Shown here: positions 1-8,400 of the stretch, one piece after another
Position numbering within the stretch: position 1 is the first letter of the stretch
Layout of the letters: the number at the start of each line of letters is the position of its first letter
Made by a program: the position numbers and the translations under genes
Notes under the pieces: generated by a model
The model's input: the letters and a program-made list of their open reading frames with translations, nothing else
What the model was told of the DNA's origin: nothing
Databases searched by the model: none
Source: Candidatus Brocadiia bacterium
GTDB taxonomy: Bacteria; Planctomycetota; MHYJ01; WSZJ01
Reading direction: 5' to 3'
Assembly (NCBI GenBank): GCA_013360825.1
Contig: JABWAY010000033.1
Coordinates: forward strand, 1-19,360
Length of the DNA: 19,360 bases

Positions 1-363
1 GAGGCCGGCGGGTACCCGCTCCGGTTCGTCGACACCGCAGGGCTGGCGGGAACGGCGGACGGGCCGGGCGGGGAAGCGGAGGCGCGCGCCCGGGCGGTGG
101 TACGGGAGGCGGACCTCGTCCTCTGGCTCGCGGATCCGTCCGGTCCCTCCCCGGCTCCCGCCCGCGCGGACCTGCGCCTCTCCGGGAAGTCGGACCTCGG
201 GCGGACGCTCCCGGGAGCCCTTCCGGTCTCCGGCACGACCGGGGACGGTATTGACGCATTGCGTCAGGAGATCGTCCGCGCGCTCGGTCTCCCGTGGCCC
301 GCAGACCCGCGCCCGGCCCCGTTCCTCCCCCACCACGCCCCGCCCCCGTCATCCCCCCCGTGA
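1..363 (+). CDS. MnmE-like tRNA-modification GTPase, C-terminal part (5' truncated by window)
   Basis: Frame 1 is open from the window edge to TGA at 361-363, giving 120 visible residues. They contain a G3 motif in the context PLRFVDTAGL (DTAG at residues 11-14 of the fragment), a degenerate G4 motif GKSDL (62-66, Gly where NKxD has Asn), and a G5-type motif VSGTTGDGI (77-85). The G3 context resembles MnmE/TrmE, which with MnmG modifies the wobble uridine of some tRNAs; Der/EngA or another Era-like GTPase is less likely. The protein stops about 35 residues after G5 in a Pro-rich tail (PRPAPFLPHH...). A canonical MnmE continues with the helical domain and ends in a Cys-containing FCIGK-type motif, which is absent here. 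It may be a shortened MnmE homologue whose tRNA-modifying role is uncertain. The start and the G1/G2 motifs lie outside the window. It ends 61 bases before pyrB on the same strand. Confidence 0.65.
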   Translation, partial: EAGGYPLRFVDTAGLAGTADGPGGEAEARARAVVREADLVLWLADPSGPSPAPARADLRLSGKSDLGRTLPGALPVSGTTGDGIDALRQEIVRALGLPWPADPRPAPFLPHHAPPPSSPP

Positions 364-424
364 CACCTGCCCGCCGCCCTTTCCCTTGACCCCCCTCCCC
401 CGCCCCCTTAACCTCGGCCCCTCG

Positions 425-1420
425 ATGCCCGCGCGCCCCAAACCGAACACCGCATCGACGTCCGCGCCGGCGCCCGTTTCGACCTGGTCCTCGCGCCACC
501 TCCTCGGCCTCCAGGAACTCCCCGCCGCGGAAATCTCGGCGCTCCTCGGACAGGCCGCCGCGTACCGCGACCTCGCGACCTCCAACACGCGCCGGTCGAC
601 GCTTCTCAAGGGCCAGATGGTGGTGACGATGTTCGTGGAGAGCTCCACGCGCACCAAGGTGTCGTTCAACCTCGCCGCGCGGCGGCTCGGCGCGGACACG
701 CTGGACTTCGCGGCGGGGTCGTCGTCGCTGTCGAAGGGCGAGACGCTGGTGGACACGGTGAAGAACATCGAGGCGATGGGGATCGACATCCTCGTCGTGC
801 GGCATCCGGCGAGCGGGGCTCCGCATCTCCTGGTGCGGCAGGTGAAATCGGTCGTCGTGAACGCGGGGGACGGGGCCCACGAGCATCCGACGCAGGGGCT
901 TCTCGACACCTTCACGATCCTGCGTGCCCGCGGGAAGGTCGCGGGGTTGAAGGTCGGGATCGTGGGCGACATCCTGCACTCCCGTGTCGCCCGGTCGAAC
1001 ATCTGGGCGCTGCTCAAGCTCGGCGCGGAGGTGTGGGTCTGCGGGCCGGCGACGCTGATCCCGGACGGCATCCGGGACCTGGGCGTGAAGGTCTCCCACG
1101 ACCTGGATGCGCTGCTCCCCTCCCTCGACGTCGTGAACATGCTGCGGATCCAGCACGAGCGGATCAAGGGACCACCGCTGTTTCCGTCGATTCACGAATA
1201 CGCGCGGCTGTTCGGGCTGAACGCGGCGCGGGTGCGGAGCGCGAAGACGTCGCTTCTGGTGATGCACCCCGGGCCGCTGAACCGCGGGGTCGAGATCACG
1301 CCGGAGGTGGCCGACGGGCCCCGGAGCGCGATCCTCGAACAGGTGGCGAACGGGCTGGCGGTCCGCATGGCGGTCCTGCACCGGGCGGCGGGATTCCCGC
1401 CGGGAGCGACCTCAGCATGA
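425..1420 (+). CDS. pyrB: Aspartate carbamoyltransferase catalytic subunit
   Basis: A 331-residue protein that condenses carbamoyl phosphate with L-aspartate, the committed step of pyrimidine synthesis, in the cytoplasm. Visible family motifs are the carbamoyl-phosphate loop STRT (residues 74-77, FVESSTRTKVSF), the SSLSKGET loop with the catalytic Lys at about 105, HPTQGLLD (154-161), RIQHER (241-246) and HPGPLNRGVEI (281-291). Length matches the bacterial catalytic chain (about 300-330). The ATG at 425 was chosen because conserved sequence begins shortly after it (STWSSRHLLGL at 19-29) and the upstream in-frame extension is low-complexity Arg/Pro. No clear Shine-Dalgarno precedes it. The TGA overlaps the pyrC ATG by four bases, indicating translational coupling. 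No pyrI regulatory subunit is visible, so this is probably the form that works alone or with dihydroorotase. Confidence 0.96.
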   Translation: MPARPKPNTASTSAPAPVSTWSSRHLLGLQELPAAEISALLGQAAAYRDLATSNTRRSTLLKGQMVVTMFVESSTRTKVSFNLAARRLGADTLDFAAGSSSLSKGETLVDTVKNIEAMGIDILVVRHPASGAPHLLVRQVKSVVVNAGDGAHEHPTQGLLDTFTILRARGKVAGLKVGIVGDILHSRVARSNIWALLKLGAEVWVCGPATLIPDGIRDLGVKVSHDLDALLPSLDVVNMLRIQHERIKGPPLFPSIHEYARLFGLNAARVRSAKTSLLVMHPGPLNRGVEITPEVADGPRSAILEQVANGLAVRMAVLHRAAGFPPGATSA

Positions 1421-2691
1421 GCACGATCCTGATCCGGGGCGGGCGGGTGATCGACCCTGCGAACGGGGTCGACGCCGTCGCGCACGTCTTCATCCGGGAC
1501 GGGAAGATCGTCTCGGTCGGGGCGAAGGAGACGAAGGCGAAGGAGACGATCGAGGCGAAAGGACTGGTGGTCTGTCCCGGGCTGATCGACATGCACGTCC
1601 ACCTCCGGGAACCGGGGAAGGAAGAGGAGGAGACGATCGCGTCGGGGAGTGCGGCGGCGATCGCGGGCGGATTCACGAGCGTGGCGGCGATGCCGAACAC
1701 GGAGCCGGCATGCGACACGGAGGCGCAGGTGGAGTTCACGGTCCTCCGCGGAAACCGTGCCGGGCTCGCGAACGTCTTCCCGATCGGGGCGGTGTCGAAA
1801 GGGCGCAGGGGGGCGGAACTCGCCGAGATCGGGCAGATGGTGAGGGGCGGGGCGGTGGCGTTCAGCGACGACGGGGCGCCGGTGCACAATGCGGCGCTGA
1901 TGCGTCTGGCGCTGGAGTACGCGGCGATGTTCGACCGGTGCGTCATCCAGCACAGCGAGGACCCGAACCTGTTCGGCTGCGGGTGCATGCACGAGGGGCG
2001 GGTCTCGATGGAGCTGGGGCTCGAGGGGATTCCCGGGGCGGCGGAGGAGTCGATGATCGCGCGCGACGTGCTGCTCGCGAAGCTGACGGGCGGGCACCTC
2101 CATGTCGCGCACATCTCGGCGCGCGGCTCCGCCGAGCAGATCCGGCGGGGGAAGGCCGAGGGGGTCCGTGTCACCGCGGAGGTCACGCCGCATCACTTCA
2201 CCCTCACCGACGAGCGCGTCCGCACCTTCGACCCGGTCTTCAAGATGAACCCGCCGCTGCGCGAGGGCCCGGACGTGGCCGCGATGATCCGGGGCCTGCA
2301 GGACGGGACGATCGAGGTCATCGCGAGCGACCATGCGCCGCACGCGACGGAGGAGAAGGAACTGGAGTTCCCCGAGGCGCCGTTCGGGGTGATCGGACTC
2401 GAGACGCAGCTCGGTCTCGTGATGACCTACCTGGTCGAGCCCGGCCACCTTCCGCTCCCGAAGGCGATCGCCACGATGACGGTCAACCCGGCGCGGATCC
2501 TCCGGATCCCGAAAGGGACGCTCTCGCCGGGGGCGGATGCCGACGTCACGCTTTTCGACCCGAAGAAGAAATGGACGGTGGACGCCACGAAATTCCGGTC
2601 GCGCTCGCGCAACTGTCCGTTCCACGGCTGGCCGTTGCGGGGGCGTCCCGAGATGGTCCTGGTCGGCGGCCGGGTGCTGCCATGCAGATAG
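1417..2691 (+). CDS. pyrC: Dihydroorotase (class I, PyrC-like)
   Basis: A 424-residue zinc amidohydrolase that interconverts carbamoyl aspartate and dihydroorotate, the step after PyrB. Motifs are DMHVHLREPG (H60, H62 metal ligands, R64 substrate), a SDDGAPV segment (D151-D152), IQHSED (H179), HVAHISA (H232), KMNPPLRE (277-283) and ASDHAPH (D305, H307). The ending, CPFHGWPLRGRPEMVLVGGRVL, written here as two pieces CPFHGWPLRG and RPEMVLVGGR, is typical of class I dihydroorotases. There is Asp rather than a carboxylated Lys at the bridging position, as in Aquifex-type enzymes (family knowledge, residue assignment by eye). The ATG at 1417 lies inside the pyrB stop (ATGA) with GGGAG at about 1402-1406. 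Class I enzymes often pair physically with PyrB; the adjacency here fits that. Confidence 0.96.
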   Translation: MSTILIRGGRVIDPANGVDAVAHVFIRDGKIVSVGAKETKAKETIEAKGLVVCPGLIDMHVHLREPGKEEEETIASGSAAAIAGGFTSVAAMPNTEPACDTEAQVEFTVLRGNRAGLANVFPIGAVSKGRRGAELAEIGQMVRGGAVAFSDDGAPVHNAALMRLALEYAAMFDRCVIQHSEDPNLFGCGCMHEGRVSMELGLEGIPGAAEESMIARDVLLAKLTGGHLHVAHISARGSAEQIRRGKAEGVRVTAEVTPHHFTLTDERVRTFDPVFKMNPPLREGPDVAAMIRGLQDGTIEVIASDHAPHATEEKELEFPEAPFGVIGLETQLGLVMTYLVEPGHLPLPKAIATMTVNPARILRIPKGTLSPGADADVTLFDPKKKWTVDATKFRSRSRNCPFHGWPLRGRPEMVLVGGRVLPCR

Positions 2692-3158
2692 AGCGCTGGG
2701 CGATCGACGGGTACAACGTGATGTTCGCGGGGGTCGCGGACCCCTCGGTCGCCGGGGACCTGGAAAAGCGGCGCGCGGACCTGCTCGCGCGCTGCCGGAG
2801 GGTGAAGGCCGGCGTCACGGTCTTCTTCGACGCCTCGAAGGCGCCCCCGCTGGCCGCGCCGCCTCCCGACGGGCGGGGGCGGCTGGAGGTGGTTTTCGTC
2901 CGGAGCGGCACGGCGGACGACGCGATCGTGGCCTGGCTGCGGACGCAGGGGCAGACCCACGAAATCTGTGTCGTCACCAATGACCGCGAGCTGGCGGGGC
3001 GGGTGAAGGCGTTGCGGGCGAAGACCGCGCGGGTCGAGGAGTTCCTGAAGGCGGTCGATCCGGAGCGGCTGGAGGGGGCGGAGAAGCCGCGGATCAGCGC
3101 GAACGAGGCGCGGGAGTGGGCGAAGGAGTTTGGGGTTGATCCGGACGCGCGGATCTGA
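2682..3158 (+). CDS. YacP-like NYN domain protein (putative ribonuclease)
   Basis: A 158-residue protein matching the NYN/PIN-like fold of the YacP (Rae1) family: WAIDGYNVMFA (D9, N12), TVFFDA (D50), TADDAIVAWL (D79, D80) and VVTNDREL (N100, D101). These acidic residues are where the family binds metal and, in Bacillus, cleaves mRNA on the ribosome. Whether this member has that activity is inference. The length is close to the usual 160-170. The ATG at 2682 overlaps the end of pyrC by ten bases, so it is probably translated from the same message. The C-terminal tail (ANEAREWAKEFGVDPDARI) is charged and helical, with no obvious function. A link to pyrimidine synthesis is not indicated beyond co-transcription. 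Confidence 0.85.
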   Translation: MQIERWAIDGYNVMFAGVADPSVAGDLEKRRADLLARCRRVKAGVTVFFDASKAPPLAAPPPDGRGRLEVVFVRSGTADDAIVAWLRTQGQTHEICVVTNDRELAGRVKALRAKTARVEEFLKAVDPERLEGAEKPRISANEAREWAKEFGVDPDARI

Positions 3159-3286
3159 GGGCTGTTGGGGTTCTGTGGGACAGGCCGGTGGCAAGGAACC
3201 CTGCACGGATGGAAACTTGATTTGCAATTCGTGCATCAAGGTACGTTCTTGCCACAATTCGCCAATAGCATTTACATTTCCAGCCA

Positions 3287-3344
3287 GTTGAATTCCTCGA
3301 TGTTTTTCGTAAGCACTTGCTGCATATATACTTAGGAATTCAAC
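3287..3344. repeat. 11-bp perfect inverted repeat in low-GC spacer
   Basis: GTTGAATTCCT at 3287-3297 is the exact reverse complement of AGGAATTCAAC at 3334-3344, with 36 bases between. The arms flank the candidate promoter for the 3420 selenoprotein gene. They could be paired operator half-sites, a stem-loop in the leader RNA, or remnants of a small mobile repeat. No T-tract follows, so a terminator is unlikely. Confidence 0.6.
3304..3332 (+). promoter_or_regulatory. Weak sigma70-like promoter candidate
   Basis: TATACT at 3327-3332 matches five of six bases of the -10 consensus. The region 17 bases upstream (TTTTCG at 3304-3309) is a poor -35. It lies about 90 bases before the ATG at 3420 within the inverted repeat. 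The call rests mainly on the AT-rich context. Confidence 0.3.
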
Positions 3345-3409
3345 CATCGGGGCACGGGTCTTGCACTAGCTCCCCCACCCAAGCCAGGAACCCGCACCCC
3401 TTACACGTC

Positions 3410-3415
3410 AGGAGG
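3410..3415 (+). promoter_or_regulatory. Shine-Dalgarno AGGAGG for the 3420 selenoprotein gene
   Basis: AGGAGG lies four bases before the ATG at 3420, much stronger than at most genes here. It fixes the start upstream of the in-frame TGA, so the reading frame begins with the signal peptide and not at the later ATG at 3669. Confidence 0.8.
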
Positions 3416-3419
3416 ACCC

Positions 3420-4421
3420 ATGAAGCTCAAGTTTCTCCTCGCCGCAACCCTCGCCGCACTCGTGGCAACACCACAAGCGCGCGCCGGGGAGCCCGACGCC
3501 CAGTCCGCCGTCACGGTGGCCATGACCCCCTTCGTCGCCATCGAGGACGTGAACTTCTTCCGGTCCTACGAGGACGCTTTCCCAAAGGCCCGCCGGGATG
3601 GAAAACTCGTCCTCTTCTACCGCATGCTCGGCGACCTGGACGGGCTGACCTGAAGCGCCGCGCACGCGATGAGGACGGACGTCCTCAAGAATCGTGAAGT
3701 CCAGAACCTGCTCAAGGCGAAGTTCGTCTGCGCCTGGAAGAACATCGACGGTGAGTCCACGTGCGGCAGCTCGTTCGCCCACGAACCCGCCGACAAGCCC
3801 GGCCAGTGCTCGACCGGCGACGGCGAGCACAACACCCAGATCTGCGTCTTCACCCCCGACGGCCGCCTCCTGACCGTGATGGCGGGCTACCAGACCCCCG
3901 CCGAGCTCAGCATCGAGCTCGACTGGGTCTGGGACAAGGTCCGGCCGGTCGCCCTCAGCGAGAAGCTCTCGGACGACCAGAAGGCCACCGCCCTGAAGAA
4001 GATGTTCGCGGACCGGATCGAGAAGAACCCGCGGCAGAATCACAACCACCTGTTCGACCAGCGCTACATGACCACCCACGCCTACGACCACTGGACCGCG
4101 TTCAAGGTCGAGGACCTGGTCAAAGGTCGCGGCTTCGGCGATCACTTCTTCGGCCGCTACGGCGACAAGTCCATGCCGGGCGAGGGGATCGGGAGCGTCC
4201 CGGAAAGCCGGATGCAGGGGATCGACCAGATGCGCCTCGTCGAGATCAAGTCCGAGGCTTCGCAGCTCCGGAAGCGGTGGAGCCTGGCGGGCGACAAGGC
4301 GAGGCGGGAGATCAAGGGACGCCTGGACGAACTCCAGGGGGAATACGACGAACTCCTCGCGAAAGCGGCGTCGAAGAACGAGATGCGCGCTGTCGCGGAG
4401 CCAAAGGTCGTCCGCAAGTAG
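3420..4421 (+). CDS. Exported thioredoxin-like selenoprotein (UxxA type), in-frame TGA at codon 78
   Basis: One frame runs from ATG 3420 to TAG 4419-4421, interrupted only by TGA at 3651-3653, giving 333 residues if TGA is selenocysteine. Residues 1-22 form a signal peptide (MKLKFLLAATLAALVATPQARA). Residues 61-110 align by eye with thioredoxin-like proteins: GKLVLFY strand, then U78-S-A-A81 where CxxC normally sits, a helix with VLKNREVQNLL, and KFVCAWKNID. The resolving Cys is replaced by Ala81; Cys104, 115, 130 and 142 follow and could serve instead. FTPDGRLL (144-151) resembles the usual D-G turn after the fold. The C-terminal half (about 180-333) is charged and helical with no recognised domain. 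A SECIS-like hairpin follows the TGA. The second part alone (from Met84) would lack the export signal and the first strand. The alternative is a nonsense-mutated pseudogene, but the frame, the codon use and the downstream terminator are intact. Confidence 0.8.
3651..3696 (+). promoter_or_regulatory. Candidate bacterial SECIS element after TGA (codon 78)
   Basis: Following the TGA at 3651-3653, GAGGAC (3671-3676) pairs with GTCCTC (3681-3686) around a four-base loop GGAC; U3670-A3687 adds a seventh pair. A lower stem CACG (3663-3666) with CGTG (3693-3696) closes below an internal loop. The first loop base is G, 24 nt after the UGA. Bacterial SECIS elements, bound by SelB, need a G in the first two loop positions at about 16-37 nt, so this fits. 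Confidence 0.75.
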
Positions 4422-4445
4422 ACGTCCCGAGTCCCAGGAATGATC

Positions 4446-4476
4446 CGGGCGGCCGCTCACGCGGCCGCCCGTTTTC
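4446..4476 (+). terminator. Rho-independent terminator
   Basis: CGGGCGGCCGC (4446-4456) and GCGGCCGCCCG (4461-4471) form a perfect 11-bp stem around the loop TCAC, followed by TTTTC. It lies 24 bases after the selenoprotein stop and separates that transcript from the metallopeptidase gene. Confidence 0.9.
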
Positions 4477-4527
4477 GTTCCGGCGATGCTACGCTTCCCC
4501 CCCCGCCCCCCTGTCACCGGAGCGCCC

Positions 4528-5352
4528 ATGCGCCGCACCCTGCCGGTCCTCCTGCTCGCCTGCCTGCTCCGGGCGGACGAACCGCCGGATCGCCTGCGCG
4601 CGGAAATGGAAAAGTCCCTGGGCGGGGAGACCGCCATCCGCCGCGCGGGCCACTTTCTCCTCGGCTCCCGGAAGGTCGAGGAGTCGGATCTGGACGGGCT
4701 CGAGGAGACCGTGACGAAGGCCCAGAAAGCCCTGCAGGCGCAGTACTTCAGGAAGGAGCCGGAGCAACCGGTCGCGGTGTACCTGCTGGCCAACGCCGAC
4801 GACTACATCGCCTTCTGCAGGGACTTCACGGGGCAGGCCCCCGCCTCGCGGTTCGGGTTCTACCTGCGCGACCGCAAGGCGATGGTCATGAACATCGGGA
4901 CGGGCCCGGGCACCCTGGTCCACGAGATGACGCACGCCCTCATGGACCCGGATTTCCCCGGCTGTCCGAGCTGGTTCTCGGAGGGGCTCGCCTCCCTCTA
5001 CGAACAGTACTCCTTCGACGCGGACGGCCGGATCCTCGGCCATGAGAACTGGCGCCTCCCGCTTCTCCAGCGCGCCCTCGGCGACCGCTCCGCGCCCTCC
5101 TGGAAATCGCTCTCGTCCTTCACCGGCGCGGAGTTCTACGGCGAGGGGTCGGGTCTCCGGTACGCCGTGGCGCGGTACCTCTGCCTCTGGCTCCAGGAGC
5201 AGGGGCTGCTCGAGGACTTCTACCGGGCATTCCGTGACAGCCGCGCGAACGACCGGACCGGGTACGAGACGCTCTGCAGCGTCGTGGGGCGTCCGATGGA
5301 TGAGGTGGAGAAGGAGTGGGCCGCCTGGGCGAGGGACCTGAAGTGGGATTGA
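4528..5352 (+). CDS. Exported zinc metallopeptidase with HExxH motif (peptidase MA-like gluzincin)
   Basis: A 274-residue protein beginning with a short signal peptide (MRRTLPVLLLACLLRADE). The zinc motif HEMTH is at residues 132-136 (GTLVHEMTHALMD), and the third ligand is probably Glu152 in WFSEGLASLYEQ, the gluzincin pattern HExxH...E. The segment before it (PVAVYLLANADDYIAFC, then FGFYLRDRKAMVMN) matches the beta-strand and edge-strand layout of peptidase MA / DUF1570-like proteins. No prosegment is evident. It probably acts outside the cytoplasm on peptides or proteins; the substrate is unknown. The ATG at 4528 follows GGAG at 4519-4522 and begins the signal peptide; an in-frame ATG at 4486 would add unsupported residues. 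The C-terminal part (about 185-274) is helical, ending EKEWAAWARDL. Confidence 0.8.
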   Translation: MRRTLPVLLLACLLRADEPPDRLRAEMEKSLGGETAIRRAGHFLLGSRKVEESDLDGLEETVTKAQKALQAQYFRKEPEQPVAVYLLANADDYIAFCRDFTGQAPASRFGFYLRDRKAMVMNIGTGPGTLVHEMTHALMDPDFPGCPSWFSEGLASLYEQYSFDADGRILGHENWRLPLLQRALGDRSAPSWKSLSSFTGAEFYGEGSGLRYAVARYLCLWLQEQGLLEDFYRAFRDSRANDRTGYETLCSVVGRPMDEVEKEWAAWARDLKWD

Positions 5353-5362
5353 AGGGGTAGCC

Positions 5363-5380
5363 GCCGGCCCGATTGCCGGC
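5363..5380 (+). terminator. Weak hairpin after metallopeptidase gene
   Basis: GCCGGC at 5363-5368 and 5375-5380 can form a 6-bp stem with a six-base loop just after the stop. No T-tract follows, so termination is doubtful. Each arm is itself palindromic. Confidence 0.25.
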
Positions 5381-5455
5381 ACGGTCGGCCCGAGCCTCCG
5401 GGACTTGCGCCGCGCAATCAGGGTGCTACGCTCGGCCCCTTCAACGGAGACCCCC

Positions 5456-8400
5456 ATGGACGCCCACCAGATCGAAGCCTTTGCGCTCGCCCGGGACCGC
5501 TCGAAGGCCCTCGATTCCCTCATTCCCGGCAACGAGGACCACTTCTTCCACGCCTGCCTCGTCGCCGAGCAGGGCGGCGACCTGAAGCAGGTGGAGGGGT
5601 TGCTGGCGCAGTGGAACAAGCGCCACGGGGAGACGACGCTTTACCGCGAGATCCTTCACCGCCTCCGGCTGCTGCAGTACGACACCCAGCCGGCGCGGAC
5701 GATCGAGCATCTCCGCCGGCATCTCGGGTTGCGGTTCGACCACGCGCGGATGGCGGAGGGGAGCGAGGCGAAGTATCCCTCGCGTCTCGCCCCGGAGGCG
5801 GTCAGCCGGAAGGAAGTCCGGCGTCACGGTTATGACAACAGCAACGCGTCGGACCTGGCGGGGTTCACGGACGCGGCGCTGGAGTGGCTGGTGGACGAGC
5901 AGCTCAGCGGGGAGCGGCTCCGCAGTCTGCTGCATCGGGTTCTCCGACCGGACTTCCCCCGCCTGCCGGAGCTGGTGGCGGCGGAACTGAGCGATACGCG
6001 CGGCACGGGGGGGTTCGGGGCGATCCCGATCCACGCGCAGATGCTGGAGGACCAGCTCAAGGAGCTGCTCACCCTGGTCCCCTCGCTCGACGAGAACGAC
6101 GCGTGGGTGGATGCCCGCCTGATGAAACTCCATCCGGGGCCGGACGCGGACTGGGAGCACACTCCCGCGGAGCGGGAAGCGTTCCTGGAGCGCATGTGGA
6201 GCTTCGTGAAAGGGCTGGCGCCGAAGTTCAACGCGCTGAAGGCGCACCTCCTCTGGCATCGGCTCGACCACGACCGCTCCGTCGGCGTCCGGGATCGGGC
6301 GCGATTCACCGCCTACCTGCAGCTCCCCCGGCGCGTCAGCTATTCCCACCCGGACTTCCAGAAGCGCCACAAGGGCGACAAGGACACCTTCGCCCTCGGC
6401 GGCGACTTCCTGGCGACCACGCTTCTCCCGTCGGTCGGGGACGACGTGGAGCTGGTGGAGGACTACCTGTCCCATTTTGCGGCCGGCGCGGCGGACCTTT
6501 CAGAGTTCGCGCCGTGGGTGCACACGAGTTTTCTGACCAGGGTGCTGGTCTCGACGAAGCTGCTGCTGGGGGAAGGGAACTCGAAGGAGCTGGCTGATCG
6601 GCTGAACGACCCGAATGAACGGCAGAAGCTGGAGAACCGGGTGGACCTGGTGTTTTCGAAGACCAACCCCGGCTGGTTCCGGGCGGCGGACGAGGTGTCG
6701 CTCGACCTCGAGGTCAAGAACGTCCCGACGCTCACGGTGAAGGTCTTTGAGATCAACGCGCTCAACTGGTTCCTGGCGACCGGCCGGGACGTCGATACGA
6801 GCCTGGACCTGGACGGGCTGGTGGCCGGGGAGGAGCAGACGCATGCGTATGCCGAGCCGCCGATCCGGCGGGTGCGGAGAACCTTCAGGTTTCCGGCGCT
6901 GTCGGGCCCGGGGATTTTCATCTCGGAGTTCATCGGGGGGGGGACCAGTTCCCGGGCGCTGATCCGCAAGGGCCGCCTGCGGTTCCTGGAGCGGGTCGGA
7001 TCGGCGGGACATGTCTTCACGATCCTCGACGAGGACCGGAAGGTGCTCAAGGACGCCACGCTCTGGCTGGGGGGGCGCGAATACCGGGCCGGGGAGGACG
7101 GGGAGATCCATGTCCCGTTCAGCACGCGGCCGGGGCGGCAGACGGTCGTGCTGCGCCACGGCCCGCTCGCGACGCTGGAACAGTTCGAGCACCAGGCGGA
7201 GTCGTACCAGCTGTCCGCCGGGATTTACGTCGACCGGGAGAGCCTGATCCGGAAACAGGAAGCGCGGGTGGCGGTCCGCCCTTCGCTGCAGGTGAACGGC
7301 GTTCCGGTGAGCCTGTCGCTCCTGGAGGACGTGGTGCTGACCGTGCAGTCGACGGACCGCGAAGGGGTGAGTTCGAGCCAGGAGGTCCGCGGTTTCCAGC
7401 TCCATGAGGACCGGGAGTCGGTCCACACCTTCCAGGTTCCGGAAGGGCTCGCGTCCCTCGCCTTCACTCTCCGCGCGAAGGTGCAGAACCTGTCACAGGG
7501 GCAGAAGGTCGCTCTCGCGGAGGAGACGGCGGTCGCGCTGAACGGCATCGACGCCGAGGCGCAGATCGAAGACCTGCACCTGGCCCGGACCTCGAGCGGG
7601 TACGTGGTTCACCACCTCGGGAAGTCGGGGGAGCCGCGGGTCGGGACCCAGCTCGACCTGGCGCTCCGGCACCGCGACCTGGCCGTCGAACTGCGGGTCG
7701 CCCTCCAGACGGACGCGAACGGGAGGCTGGATCTCGGCCACCTGCGCGACATCACCTCGCTCACGATCACCACCCCCTCGGGGGTCACGGAGTCGTGGAC
7801 GCCGCCGCGCGACCGCAGCCACCTCCCGGGGAGTCTCCACGTGCGGGCCGGGGAGGCGTTCCGGGTGCCGTTCATGGAGACCCCGCCGCTCGGCGGGAAG
7901 GACTATCCGGACGCGCACGGCATGACCATCCCCGAGGGGACGGAGTTCAGGCGCAGCGACGCCTCCCTCCTCGAACTCCGCGGAACGACCTTTGTCCGCG
8001 ACCACGCCCGGGCGATGACCCGCACCAGCGGGTTTCTCGAGGTCGCAGGGCTCCCGGCGGGAGACTACCTGCTCTTCCTGAAACGTGACGCGACGTCGAT
8101 CCACGTCCGGGTCATCCCCGGCGAGGAACGGGCGGGATGGGTGGCGGGCGAGCGGCGCCACGCCGAGCGGCGCTCACTGCGACCGCTGCAGATCACCGGG
8201 GCGGCGATCGACAAGAAGGAGATCCGCATCACCCTCGCCCAGTCCGGCGAGCGCACGCGGGTCCATGTCTACGGCACCCGCTTTCTCCCCGCCTGGCATG
8301 TCTTCGACGCCTTCGACTCGCTCCCGGTGCCCATGGCGCGCCTGGTGGAGTTCGGGAAGGCCCGGTCCCACTACCTCGCCGGCCGGCCAATCGGCGACGA

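Larger units (their letters stand above)
3159..3419. other. Intergenic spacer with low-GC island
   Basis: This 261-base gap holds no convincing gene. From about 3211 to 3350 base composition drops sharply compared with flanking genes and includes runs such as CATATATACTTAG. It contains an 11-bp inverted repeat and a weak promoter candidate, listed separately. The minus strand from 3347 is open for roughly 49 codons across the island and reads as plausible protein (beginning MVEFLSIYAASAYEKHRG) before running antisense into the YacP-like gene. I do not recognise it and treat it as unproven. The last 20 bases carry the Shine-Dalgarno of the next gene. Confidence 0.6.

Noticed and set aside
3408..4793. 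Minus-strand ORF of 461 codons opposite the 3420 selenoprotein gene
   Set aside because: Low-complexity shadow with no start signals; the plus strand has a Shine-Dalgarno, a signal peptide and a terminator in the right order.
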